A stretch of 64,000 bases of DNA from Budorcas taxicolor (Eukaryota; Chordata; Mammalia; Artiodactyla; Bovidae): NCBI RefSeq assembly GCF_023091745.1, contig NC_068933.1:22510001-22574000 (forward strand), in the 5' to 3' direction. A program made the position numbers and the translations under genes. Below the pieces are notes generated by a model. The model did not search any database, was not told the origin of the DNA, and saw only the letters and a list, made by a program, of their open reading frames with translations. Shown here piece after piece: positions 11,472 through 21,600 of this stretch (the first letter of the stretch is position 1; each line of letters opens with the position of its first letter).

Positions 11472-11680
11472 AGAGCCAACTAATTAGAAAAGACCCTGAT
11501 GCTTGGAAAGACTGAAGGCTGGAGGAGAAGGGGACAACAGAGGATGAGATGGTTGGATGGCATCACCAACTCAATGGACATGAGTCTGAGCAAGCTCTGG
11601 GAGATGTTGAAGGACAGGGAAGACTTGGTGTGCTACAGTCCATGAGGTCGCAGATTCAGACACAACTGAGTGACTGAACA
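11472..11680 (+). mobile_element. BovB 3' tail (~209 bp), sense
   Basis: Only the last ~209 bp of BovB, from agagccaactaattagaaaa to the end cacaactgagtgactgaac. Its 5' boundary nearly coincides with those of two other short tails in this window (38834-39044 and 52186-52389). It abuts the orphan L1 5' UTR on the left. Confidence 0.9.
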
Positions 11681-12520
11681 TGCGTGAGTTAGACCTGGGT
11701 CAGAAATGAAACAGAACTGTGTCTCAGAAACCTGCTTTCCCAACATAACTTTTCTTTTTTCTTTCATTCCACAAATGAATAGCAAACCTATAATAGTCAT
11801 GAGTTCAGTCTACCATATATTTTAGATTCTTCTCTAAACAGAATGTAGAATTGCATACTCCATTCCATTGATGTTAAGGATTTCACTCAGCCTATGAATT
11901 GTGTGTGGGAATGAACTGATATTATTTCAGCAGAAGCTTTAAGGGTCAATTCACAATGCAATACTCCCCCTTTCCTTCTTCCATATCCACCACTGATGTT
12001 CAAGATACTGGGAGATTTATTGTTTTACTCAGATTGAGGGCAGCCTGAAGCAGAACTTCCCTGTCAGTCTGCAATAAACATGTTACATAGATGAAAATTA
12101 AACCTCTGTTCCTTGATGTCTTTGAAACTTTGACACTGGTTTATCAGTGCCATCTAGTCAAAGATGACTGGGAACAAACACAGTCACATGAAATCTGGGT
12201 TTGGAGTACTCTCGTAGTAAGGGAGACCACACAAAATGGACAACTGCTGGAACAAGAGTACAGGGGTTTAGAAGAGACTTGCTAATAGTATTTGTACTAG
12301 TGTTATGTAATTTGGGTGAGGTTTCAAGTAAGCAAGCTGGTTTCACTCTTGTTTGGGTATCCTCAGTCAGCAGGAGACAGTTCTATGATTGAGGATCTCA
12401 ATATATTTTTATTTAGAAGGCAAAAAGAACAGAGGAGAGCTATGACTGATAAAGGAGGAGGGCTGACACGGCTAGTAAAGTGAAGGGGAGGTTTGAGTAT
12501 GATCATGGTTTGCTCAGAGT
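11681..12520. other. No recognised feature
   Basis: About 840 bp. Overlapping open frames on both strands near 12090-12390 have no domain, no repeat identity and no splice or start context that I can defend. I see nothing else. Confidence 0.4.
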
Positions 12521-12580
12521 CTGTGTGTATATATATGTGTGCGTGCGTGCGTGCGTGCGTGCGTGTGTGTGTGCGTGTGC
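12521..12580 (+). repeat. Compound (TG/TA/GCGT)n microsatellite
   Basis: A 60-bp tract: TGTG and TATA repeats, then six GCGT units at 12541-12564, then TG repeats interrupted by GC. Alternating purine-pyrimidine throughout, so it has left-handed (Z-DNA) potential. The GCGT units add a local cluster of CpG. Confidence 0.95.
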
Positions 12581-13230
12581 TCAGTGTTGGTTACAGAGTG
12601 GTCTTGTTTTTGCCTTGCTTTATCATGGTTAGAATAACCTTGTCTAACATGGGTGTTCTGTAAAATTGTTTCTGTCTAGCAAGAGAACACTACATTCTAG
12701 TTGTTAGAGGCAGGCCAGCTTTCTGCTAAGAGCAGGATATTTTAAACTTTTTTTCCAATTCCATTTTTTTTTTGTCTAAGGTCAAAGTTAGAAGGAAAGA
12801 CATTAGTTCAAGATATCCACATCTTTACCTCTGCCGATATTATATTGTTGAGATGCTTGCCCAGATAACAAATCTGTTTTTATTCTGAACTGAGTCCCTT
12901 CTGCTTCTGTGTTGCAGGAGAAGTTGTATAATTAAGATTTGACAGTGGCTGTGTAGTTGCATTTAAGGCTCAAGAAAGGATGCCCAGGCTAACTACAACA
13001 CAGGCAAATACCAGAAGTAAAATGGTTATGTTAATTCTTGTAGAAAGTCCCAAAGTAGGGGAATTTGATAATCAAAAAGAGCAATGAGAACAAGTCTGAA
13101 AAATCCAGCTGAAACTCTGAAAGAGGTGCATCTCTTGAGCCCAGTCATGGACTATTCAATTTGACATATAGTATTTAAATAGTTTAAGCAACAAAGGCTT
13201 GCTCTAGCAGAATCTCCCTCTCCTTGACTA
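12581..13230. other. No recognised feature
   Basis: About 650 bp of ordinary AT-rich sequence. No repeat family, RNA gene or coding signal is recognisable. Confidence 0.4.
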
Positions 13231-14110
13231 AGCAAGCTAAGAGGCAATCCTGTGATTTTAAGGACCCCTGTGATTATGTTCTTGCCTGGAGAATCCCAGA
13301 GGGACTCAGATAATCCAGGAAAACCTCCCACTTAACAATCCTCAATCATATCTACAAGGTCACTCTTACAACATGAGGCAAACTATTCATAGGTTCTAGG
13401 GATTAGGAAGTGAACATCTTTGAGGGCCATTATTCAACATCTATGCCACATATAGAACACATTAGTTTCATCCAAAAGTCCCAAGGAATCTGAACATGTT
13501 ACAGTATCAAGTTAAGTCTAAAATCTCATGCAAGTGTCAACAGCTCAGAAGTCCCACATCTCATCATCTAAGTCATCTAAATTAGGCAGATGAGTTCTGG
13601 GTACATTCCTTCCTGGGGAAATTTTTCTCTCCATCTCTGGACCTGTGAGGCTGGGAAATAACTGATTTGCCTCCCAAATAAAAGTCTGGGACAGGCACGT
13701 GGGTGTGGGTGTGTGTTCACTCACTCAGTCGGGTCCAATTCTTTGTGGCCCCATGGACTGTAGCCCACCAGGCCCATCTGTCCATGGGACAGGCAAGAAT
13801 ACTGGAGTGAATTGCCATTTTCTACTCCAGGAGATCTTCCCAACCAGGGTTTGAACCCATGTCTCTTGTGTCTCCTGCATAGGCAGGTAGAATCTTTACC
13901 ATTAACACCACCTGGGAAAGCCCCATGTGACAGGCATAGAACAACAGTTATGGATATTCTTATCCAAGAAGAGAAAATGAAAGAGACAACGGAATCACCC
14001 TTTTAAGCAATTTCAAAATCTAGCTGGGCTAACATTTATCAAGTTTCAAGGCTTGTAGAATAATCTCTGTGGCCCATGGCTCTGCTCTCAAGAGTGGCTC
14101 CTTCCTCTTT
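13231..14110. mobile_element. Old mammalian interspersed repeat, split by a SINE
   Basis: Text such as gattaggaagtgaacatctt, gggccattattcaac and tctaaaatctcatgcaa matches a phrase found at many places in mammalian genomes, probably an LTR-retroelement internal region. It resumes to the right of the Bov-tA at 13698-13928: the broken phrase gacaggca plus tagaac rejoins once the SINE and its duplication are removed. I cannot name the family or strand with confidence. Confidence 0.45.
13698..13928 (-). mobile_element. Bov-tA SINE, antisense
   Basis: A diverged antisense Bov-tA with tcactcagtcgggtccaatt near the left and the head acctgggaaagcccc at the right. The left end carries a GT-rich tail (13698-13715). 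An 8-bp duplication, gacaggca, occurs at 13690-13697 and 13929-13936, placing the insertion inside an older repeat. Confidence 0.9.
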
Positions 14111-14497
14111 CAGGAGAAAGAACAAATTTTTACATCCCAGCAACTTTATCCTACATCTACATAATATACAAACACATATACATTATAAAATGCAAACAAT
14201 TCAAAAGTGAATGACTAAAGATCAAATAACCTTATGCCTATGCCACTCCAATACAAGCTGCTTCTACACTGGAGTTGTGAGTTCTATCTTATTTTTCCAA
14301 AAATATTTATGCCACCTTACACAGATAGATAAACAGAGGCAACTTGTCCTGATATTTTAAATATTATAGGAAAATGGCATTTACCAGTTTCTTGGCTAAT
14401 GCCTTCTCTATGAGCTACAGGAATACAAATTTCCATAGAATGTGCCAAACAGATGAGGTAAGAATTATTTAATTTTTAGGCAATTCTAAAAAAAAAA
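14111..14497. other. No recognised feature
   Basis: About 390 bp of AT-rich sequence, ending in a short A-run that meets the 5' edge of the next BovB. Nothing recognised. Confidence 0.4.
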
Positions 14498-15645
14498 TCA
14501 AATTGCCAACATCTGTTAGATCATAGAAAAAGCAAGGGAATTCCAAAAAACAATCTGCTTCTGCTTCACTGACTATGCTAAAGCCTTTGACTGTGTGGAT
14601 CACAACAAACTGTGGAAAATTCATAGAGAGATGGGAATACCAGACCACCTAACCTGCCTCCTGAGAAACCTGTATCCAGGTCAAGAAGCAAGAGTTAGAA
14701 CTGGACATGGAACAATGGACTGGTTCAAAATTGGGAAAGGAGTACATCAAGGCTGTAGTTGTTACCCTCTTATTTAACTTAATGCAGAGTATATCATGTG
14801 AAATGCTGGGCTGGATGAAACACAAGCTGGAATCAAGAATGCCAGGAGAAATATCAATAAACTCAGATATGCAGATGACACCACTCCTATGTCAGAAAGT
14901 GAAGAGGAACTAAAAAGCCTCTTGATGGAGGTGAAATAGGGGAGTAAAAATGCTGGCTAAAACCTCAACATTCAAAAAACTAAGATCATGGTATCTGGTC
15001 CCATCACTTCATGGCAAATTAATGGGGAAAAAATGCAAACAGAGACAGACTTTATTTTCTTGGGCTCCAAAATCACTGTGGATGGTGACTGCAGCCATGA
15101 AATTAAAAGACACTTGCTCCTTGGAATAAAAACTATGACCAACCTAGACACCATATTAAAAAGCAGAGACATTACTTTGCCAACAGTGGCCCATATAGTC
15201 AAAGCTATGGTTTTTCCAGTAATCATATATGGATGTGAGAGTTGGACCATAAAGAAAGCTGAGAACCGAAGCATTGATGCTTTTGAACTGTGGTGTTAGA
15301 GAAGACTCTTGAGAGTCCCTTGGACAGCAAGGAGATCAAATCAGTCAACTTTAAAGGAAATCAACCCCAAATATTCACTGGGAGGACTGATGCTGAAGCT
15401 CCAATACTTTGGCCACCTAATGGGAAGAGCCAACTCATTGGGAAAGACCCCGATGCTGGGAAAGACTAAAGGCAGAATGAGAAGGGGATGACAGAGAATG
15501 AGACATTTGGACGGCATCACTGACCTAATGGACATGAGTTTGAGCAAACTCTGGGAGATAGTGAAGGACAGGGAAGCCTGGTGTGCTGCAATCCATGGGG
15601 TTGCAGAGTCAGTCATGACTGACTAAGTCAGACATGACTGAGCGA
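14498..15645 (+). mobile_element. BovB LINE, 5'-truncated, sense
   Basis: About 1.15 kb from the RT domain (atcaaattgccaacatctg) to the 3' end. The polymerase box at 14868-14879 still reads YADD, but the surrounding frame is broken several times. Recognisable tracts include FDCVDHNKLWKIHREMGIPD and YGCESWTIKKAE. Near the tail, gactgactaagtcagacatg is a short local duplication of the usual end. No clean target duplication was found. Confidence 0.94.
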
Positions 15646-16689
15646 CTAAACAAAAAGAAAATATCATGATTTCTATTTTTATATAAGGTTGCAAAACAGT
15701 TCACAGTATCCTTATTTTTTTTCTTGTAATAATCATTTTTTAGCCCTATTTTTGCTAACATCTTACCTGCTTATTTATCTCAAGGACAATTTCTAGTATC
15801 ATTCAGAAGTAAAGCACGTCATGGATATATCAATTCCCAAACGCAAGTAAAACTGCAGTATTCATGATACACCCCATCTATTTCTTTAACAGCAGAGACT
15901 CAATAATTTAAAATAGAATTGGCAGCTAACGCAGAAGTGTGAAATCAGTGTTGGCACCAACAGACGAGTTTTCATATCGGGTTTTAGTCACACTCTCAGT
16001 TTTCCCTCTCACTGCCCTGGTGTAAAATATTCTTCTCTTCTTTCCCTCTAACAGGTGTTACTAAGAGTCAATTTTCATGCTATGTGTTCTTTGTTGAATT
16101 TTTGAAAGATGTTTAACCTTAACAGGGTTTTTGAAGAAAGGCTTCTCTGTGGGAACTAAATGTTATTTTACATCAGTCATGTCAGGATTCTTATGGTTAT
16201 TTTCCATTCTGTGCAATCTTTCAAGGTCTTAAGCACCATAAAGTGGGAAGGGCTATGTATTCTAACAATGCTGGCTGTTCAAATTGCCATTTCCACTATT
16301 TTTACATTTTTCAGTTGTGTTGAATGTAACTTAATACAAGTTGTCATAAACAGAATGTACTGTGTTTGGAAAAAAAGTTCAGACAAACTAAAATATCCTT
16401 GCTATCCTTCATGCCCTTATTATGTTGTGTGAGAATTACTGACCTTGGGAAATAGGGAGAATTTCCTGAAAGGATCTATGTATCCAATTTAGTAAGTAGA
16501 AATACAGTAGACATTTTAGTAAATTCAAAAGAAACCATATAGTTCTGTAAAAACTTATGAAAAGAAAGAAATAACTCCAAAAGGGGAAAACAAACAGAAA
16601 GATGAATGGTTCTCTTGCCCTTTAGGGAACAGGAATCAACAACACTAAAAATTTAGCCAAATGGAATGAGATTCCCTGACATCCACACC
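15646..16689. other. AT-rich, no recognised feature
   Basis: About 1 kb. A 90-codon open frame at 16160-16432 has no start context, domain or repeat identity and is best treated as chance. I see no repeat or RNA gene. Confidence 0.4.
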
Positions 16690-17480
16690 AGGGCTTACCT
16701 GGTGGCTCTGATGGTGAAGGACCTGCCTGCAATGCAGGAGACTCAGGTTCAATTCCTGGGTCAGGAAGATCCCTGGAGAAGGGAATGGCTAACCACTCCA
16801 GTATTCTTGCCTTGGAGAATTCCATGGACAGAGGGGCCTGGCAGGCTGCAGTCTATGAGGTCACAAAGATGTAAGAGAGAAACTTGAAGTGGTCCATTTT
16901 CGAGGCAAAGTAGCCAGCTCTGAGTGGAAACGCACTAACAGTTAGACTTGTGGACATGACAAAATTGAGGTCTGGACTCTTTAGATAAAGTTAGGATTGA
17001 GGAAGGGAGATTAGACTGGATCATAATCTAAAGAGACAGGACTCTACCCATTGCCTGTGCCCTAAATAGACTTGCAGAGGTGACACAGTTCAAGCACCTG
17101 GAGGGTCCCTAAGCAAAGAGGATGCTGGGGGAAGGGATAAACTAGCAAGAAAGCCTTTGTTGAAAAATGCAGATGTAAGTTGGGAATGGAGAAAGGATAC
17201 CCTATATGGAAATACTGAAACTTAGGCAACATCCAGGAAGATTGTACACCCCATAGTACTCAGCCAATGAGGAACTGGAGGGAAAGACCTGTGTGCTAGG
17301 GAATAAACTGTTTGTTGTAACCACCCTGGGTGTGCCTGTCTACCAGACACCCAATCTTGCAAGGCTGTCATTAAAAGTCCTGCTTTTGCCGTGCTTCCTG
17401 TCTCAGAATCCATCCCTTGGTTTTGGGCTGGTGAGCGTATTCCTCACAAAGAGACACGACTGAGTGACTAACACTTTCAC
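16690..17480 (+). mobile_element. Bov-tA SINE split by a solo LTR
   Basis: The SINE runs from its head (gggcttacctggtggctc) to tcacaaaga at 16869, then resumes at 17447 with the same six bases CAAAGA and the tail gacacgactgagtgactaac. The 577 bp between are an LTR. The SINE is therefore older than the retroviral insertion. Four bases usual after the break (gtcg) are missing on the right. Confidence 0.92.
16870..17446 (+). mobile_element. Solo LTR of an endogenous retrovirus
   Basis: A 577-bp block begins TGTAAGAG, ends ATTCCTCA and is flanked by the perfect 6-bp duplication CAAAGA (16864-16869 and 17447-17452). TG...CA ends plus a short fixed duplication are the signature of retroviral integration; 6 bp is usual for betaretrovirus-like (class II) elements. 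A polyadenylation signal AATAAA lies at 17302-17307, leaving about 140 bp of R/U5, which sets the plus orientation. No internal region remains, so the provirus was lost by LTR-LTR recombination. A 63-codon frame inside is incidental. The class is inferred from duplication length. Confidence 0.85.
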
Positions 17481-18122
17481 TTAGTAATGTCTACACTGAC
17501 AAACATAAATGAATTAAATAATACTTAGACTGAGGCAGAATCAAACACAATCCGGGAAACAGCACACCCTGGAAAGTGGACAATTCAAGTGATAAATAAA
17601 TGGCTGACATAAGCCTGTACATTTGAAAAAGCTCTGGCATTCCCCAGACCTGTACTTTGTAATAAAAATTAGGGAACATACACAGTGGAAGCAGTAAACA
17701 ACACAATGACAAGAGAAAAGCGAATAGGCTAATCAAAAGACAAAAACTGAAAAAAATCCAGAATTCATTAAAAAAAAAAAAGGAGTGAAAACTGAAAATA
17801 CGAGGAAAACATCTTTAGAAAGAAGGACAGATACAAAAATTCCAAAAGCATAAAAACCACAGCTACAGGATAATGTGTTTCGAGTTGACAAAAGTCTCCA
17901 GTTTTCAGAAGCAAATGATTCAACTTACCAGACAAAACATTTTCTTGTTTTATCCTTAAAAATTCAAACTTTATTAAGAATAAAGGCTTACAAGAATTCT
18001 GTCCAGGAGAATATTCCAAGAAGAATTCTGAGGCTGGACTCAGGAGCCATTAAGACTCTCAGCTCCAATTCTAGTTAAAAATATAACTTTTACCTAATTA
18101 TTTAACATTTGCAGACATTATT
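17481..18122. other. No recognised feature
   Basis: About 640 bp of AT-rich sequence including an 11-base A-run near 17770. Overlapping short frames on both strands have no domain. I recognise no repeat family. Confidence 0.4.
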
Positions 18123-18148
18123 TTCTAGAATAATGAATTATTCTAGAA
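18123..18148. repeat. Perfect 11-bp palindrome
   Basis: Arms ttctagaataa (18123-18133) and ttattctagaa (18138-18148) flank a 4-base loop, tgaa. It lies 4 bp outside the left arm of the larger inverted repeat at 18153. Confidence 0.9.
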
Positions 18149-18152
18149 TTTG

Positions 18153-19045
18153 TAGAACAAATTGACAGCATTTTGCTGCTATAAAAAGAGAAATAAATAA
18201 AAATCTTTTCCAACGCGCCCTGCCTTTTCTGGAGATTATGCTGAATGGACTGTTTTTTTTTATGATAAGCTAAATAATCCAAAAGTTTCCACACACTGAA
18301 AAACTTAATGGTTTGTGAAAGGCAGAATCTAGAATATGAATTACATTAGATGATCTATATGGTCATTTCCATCTCTAAAATTCTATGACTCTGTTATGTA
18401 AGACAGATATAATAGTTTAAAAATGTTCAAGGCAATTAAAATATAGAATGGGTAATATGCTTAATGAGTTTATTTAGTTGTAAAAGCAGCTGTAAAAATA
18501 ATTTGTTAAACTCTCCTCCCTTTGGCCTTGGCAGGCACTTAACATTTTGATTAAACAGGAAAAGAAGTCTATTGAAGAGCAAAGGAAACCTCAAGTTGCT
18601 TAAGGCCAGCAGCACTCTTTGGGTCCATGTTTCTCTACATTTCAATGTGATTTTGCTATATGAGGTTTAAAATGTTTACATAAGGTTTCTGTTTAGGGGA
18701 ACAATTATCCTATCTTCACTTTTATGATTTCTAACTGCCACATTAACTGCACTGGTATTGATTCAGATAATAAAATGCAATCAGTAGTCAATGAATTGGA
18801 TAATTTTCTTATGAACGTGAGGGCCTGGTGTATTTGCTTTTATATCCATCTTTTTATACCAGCTCCCAGGACACCTTTCTTTCACAAACCATTAAGTTTT
18901 TCAGTGTGTGGAAACTTTTGGATTATTTAGCTTATCATAATAAAACAGTCCATTCAGCATAATCTCCAGAAAAGGCAGGCCACATTGGAAAAGATTTTTA
19001 TTTATTTCTCTTTTTATAGCAACAAAATGCTGTCAATTTGTTCTA
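18153..19045. repeat. Large inverted repeat: 169-bp arms, 557-bp spacer
   Basis: The left arm (18153-18321) begins tagaacaaattgacagcatt and ends ggtttgtgaaag. The right arm (18879-19045) is its reverse complement, from ctttcacaaacc to caatttgttcta. By eye the arms differ at only about eight positions: one change in ctgctataaa, four around aacgcgccctgcc and a few in a T-run. Neither arm matches a repeat family I know, so a local inverted duplication is likelier than two independent insertions. The spacer (18322-18878) has a short MIR-like phrase near 18340-18400 and otherwise nothing. A transcript through it could form a long hairpin. Confidence 0.93.
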
Positions 19046-19955
19046 TAAACGCCTGAATAAACATTTTTAAGAAAAATATTTAGGCATCATGACTTTTACA
19101 TGTTTTTTCTCAATCCCAAGCCAATAGATTTATGTAGTAAAATTCTTCTCATAACCAAAAAACAAAAACATAAATTAAAGGTCTCCATATAAAAAGCTGT
19201 AAGTGTTAGGAAAACAATAAACGTCATGGTATAAGAGCTTTTAAAATTTGTAGCAGACATCCATCATGAATTTGCACTTTTGAACATGAACTATCCACTG
19301 TTTCTGTTCAACCACTTTTACGACAGCTGTGAACCTAATTTGGTGGGCTGGAAGAGAGAACTCTGGTAAGACTCACTCTTAACCTTCTCTGTCCTTTCTT
19401 GAGGCTTTAATTTTAAGAGTCCAGAGTCACATGAGACTGTAACACCATATGCATATACTCATCTCTCCACCACCTTCACTTGAAAAGTTCCACGGTCACA
19501 AAATTCAAAACTGAACACAAAAACCCGCAAAATGGACAAAACCCAAAAAACTGAACTAAACTCAGGTCTGTTCTTCATGTGTTCGTGAGGCATTCAGTTT
19601 CTTTGAGTTCAGGTATCCATGAGAAAGATCTGGGCAAGGCTTAACACTTTTGCCTCACTCTGGCTTCTTACGTAATCTAGTACATTTGCAAGAAGAAACC
19701 TGGTAGGCTTGGCTCAGCTGCTCCTGTGTTTTTCGTTTATTTGGTCCACTGCAGAGAGGATGCTTGGAAATCTGCATCCTGGAGGGTGGAGTCCCAGTAA
19801 AAATTCCACCTACGACTATGGGGATAAAGAGAAGTTCATTGCGCCCAAAGGTGTAATTGGTTGATAATCTTCAACCCAGATCTATTATAATTACTATTAT
19901 ATTTTGAACTTTAATCACTCCTATACATATCTTTCTGTTTTGGAAAAATACGGTG
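19046..19955. other. No recognised feature
   Basis: About 910 bp between the inverted repeat and the next SINE. No coding frame, RNA gene or repeat family recognised. Confidence 0.4.
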
Positions 19956-19966
19956 TTCTAATAAAA

Positions 19967-20177
19967 GGGATTCCCTGGTGGCTCAGACGGTAAAGAGTCT
20001 GCCTGCAATGCAGGAGACCCAAGTACAATCCCTGGGTCATGAAGATCCCCTGGAGAAGGAAATGGCAACCCATTCCAGTATTCTTGCCTGGAAAATCCCA
20101 TGGAAAGAGGAGCCTGGCGGGCTACAGTCCATGGCGTCACAAACAGTCGGACATGACTGAGCGACTTCACTTTCACT
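19967..20177 (+). mobile_element. Bov-tA SINE, sense, with target duplication
   Basis: A well-kept full-length copy: head ggattccctggtggctcaga, middle ccattccagtattcttgcct, tail cggacatgactgagcgactt followed by ttcactttcac. The 11-bp duplication ttctaataaaa at 19956-19966 and 20178-20188 is perfect. Few changes from the family consensus suggest a fairly young insertion. Confidence 0.96.
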
Positions 20178-20206
20178 TTCTAATAAAAAATCCATCTTTT
20201 TTTAAT

Positions 20207-20705
20207 TAAAGCCATCCTAGTGGGTGTGAGGTGCTATCTTACCACAGTTTTTATTTGTATGTTGATGTTGAATGCTTTTTTTTTTTTTAATGAGATTACT
20301 GGCCATTAATGTATCTTCTTTGGAGAAACAGCTATTCAAATCATTTGTCCCCTTTTAAGTTGGGTTTTCTTTAATTGTTGAGTGTCATAAGTTTTATATA
20401 TTTTAGATATTACACTCTTATCAGACAAAGAAAATGCCACTATTTTTCCCCATTCTGTGTACTGTCTTTTCTCTTTCTTGAGAGTAACCTCTGAAGTAAC
20501 TAATCTCATTTTTGATAAAGTGCAATTAATTGTTTTGTTGCTTATGATTTCATGGCCTGAGCCTTTGTTTAATCCAAGGTCATGAAGATGTACATTAAAG
20601 TTCTAAGAATTTTATACTTTGATCTTTTATATTTAGTCTTTGGTCCATTTTATGTTAGTTTTTATACATGGTATAAGGAAGAAATTCTATGCATATATTT
20701 TTAAT
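20207..20705 (-). mobile_element. Old L1 fragment (end of ORF2), antisense
   Basis: About 500 bp of antisense L1 ORF2 C-terminal region, recognised from ctagtgggtgtgaggtgcta, cttctttggagaaacagcta and ttggtccattttatgttag in the order expected for L1. Diverged and fragmentary; an older mammalian L1 subfamily is likely. It begins about 20 bp after the target duplication of the preceding SINE. Confidence 0.85.
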
Positions 20706-21030
20706 CCTTTTCAAATTGAGAAAGGGCTGTTATTCACTGGTCCTCTGAAAACTCAACTATTATAATACAAATGCTAAGGACTCCAACTCTTTTATTCTAG
20801 TAAATTCAGGTTTAAACTCTCCTTTGAGCTCCAGATGTTTTCATGCAACTTCTTACTGACAACTTTACTTGGTAACTGAATGCTTTATATACCTGGTAAG
20901 ACCACATTCCAGGAATACTGACAAACATAATGTGAATGAAACAACCTTCATAACAATCCCCATGCTGCATCACACCACCTACCTACTCACACCTGGAAAG
21001 CAGATCCAGCCTCTGAACTGTCCTTACTTC
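20706..21030. other. No recognised feature
   Basis: About 325 bp. Possibly the decayed upstream part of the L2 that follows; nothing specific seen. Confidence 0.4.
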
Positions 21031-21600
21031 TAATCTCACCTTCTTATAGCCCATCCTCTCCAAACAACCTGATCAACACTTTCAAACACACAACAAATCA
21101 AGTCACTTTACTCCGGGAAACACTTCAATGGCTTCCCTGGAGAGTGATTGTGTCTCTGAGGGGAGAAGTGACAATGTCTGGAGATAATTTTGCTGTCACC
21201 ATGATGTGGAGGTACTACCAGCATCTAGTGCATAGAGGCTAAGCATGCTAGTAAACACACCCCCAATACATAGGACAGCCCAACAAAGAATGATCTGACC
21301 CCAAATTTCAGTAATATCAAAGGTTGAGACCCCCTGCATATCACTTGGAAGACAATTCAGAGTTCTTCCCACGGACTAGCAGGCTCTTCATGACCCCTGC
21401 TTACCTCTCAGGTCTCACCTCCTATTTAGCACACCTTGCAGTATTCTTAAGCCAGACATTCTATTTCTTTAAGATACAAAACTATTTTCTGCATCAAAAT
21501 CTTTAAATCTGCTTTGTTTTAGAGTACTCTCCACCCAGATTTTTGCCCAGTTGACTGCTCTTCATCACCAGGCCTTTGTTTGAGCATTACCGTCTTAGAG
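21031..21600 (+). mobile_element. L2 LINE fragment, interrupted by MER20
   Basis: The left part ends with the L2 phrase aacacttcaatggcttccc at about 21122-21140. The right part, after the MER20, resumes with catgacccctgcttacctct and catcaccaggcctttgtttg, which follow in that order in L2. L2 is a pan-mammalian fossil LINE, so both it and the DNA transposon inside are ancient. Confidence 0.7.
21143..21335 (+). mobile_element. MER20 (hAT-Charlie) DNA transposon remnant
   Basis: Recognised from gacaatgtctggagataatt, ccagcatctagtgcatagag, acataggacagcccaacaaa and the end aggttgagacccc. About 190 of roughly 220 bp remain. MER20 is a non-autonomous hAT element shared by placental mammals and is known to carry regulatory sites in some genomes. 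It sits inside an L2. Confidence 0.85.
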
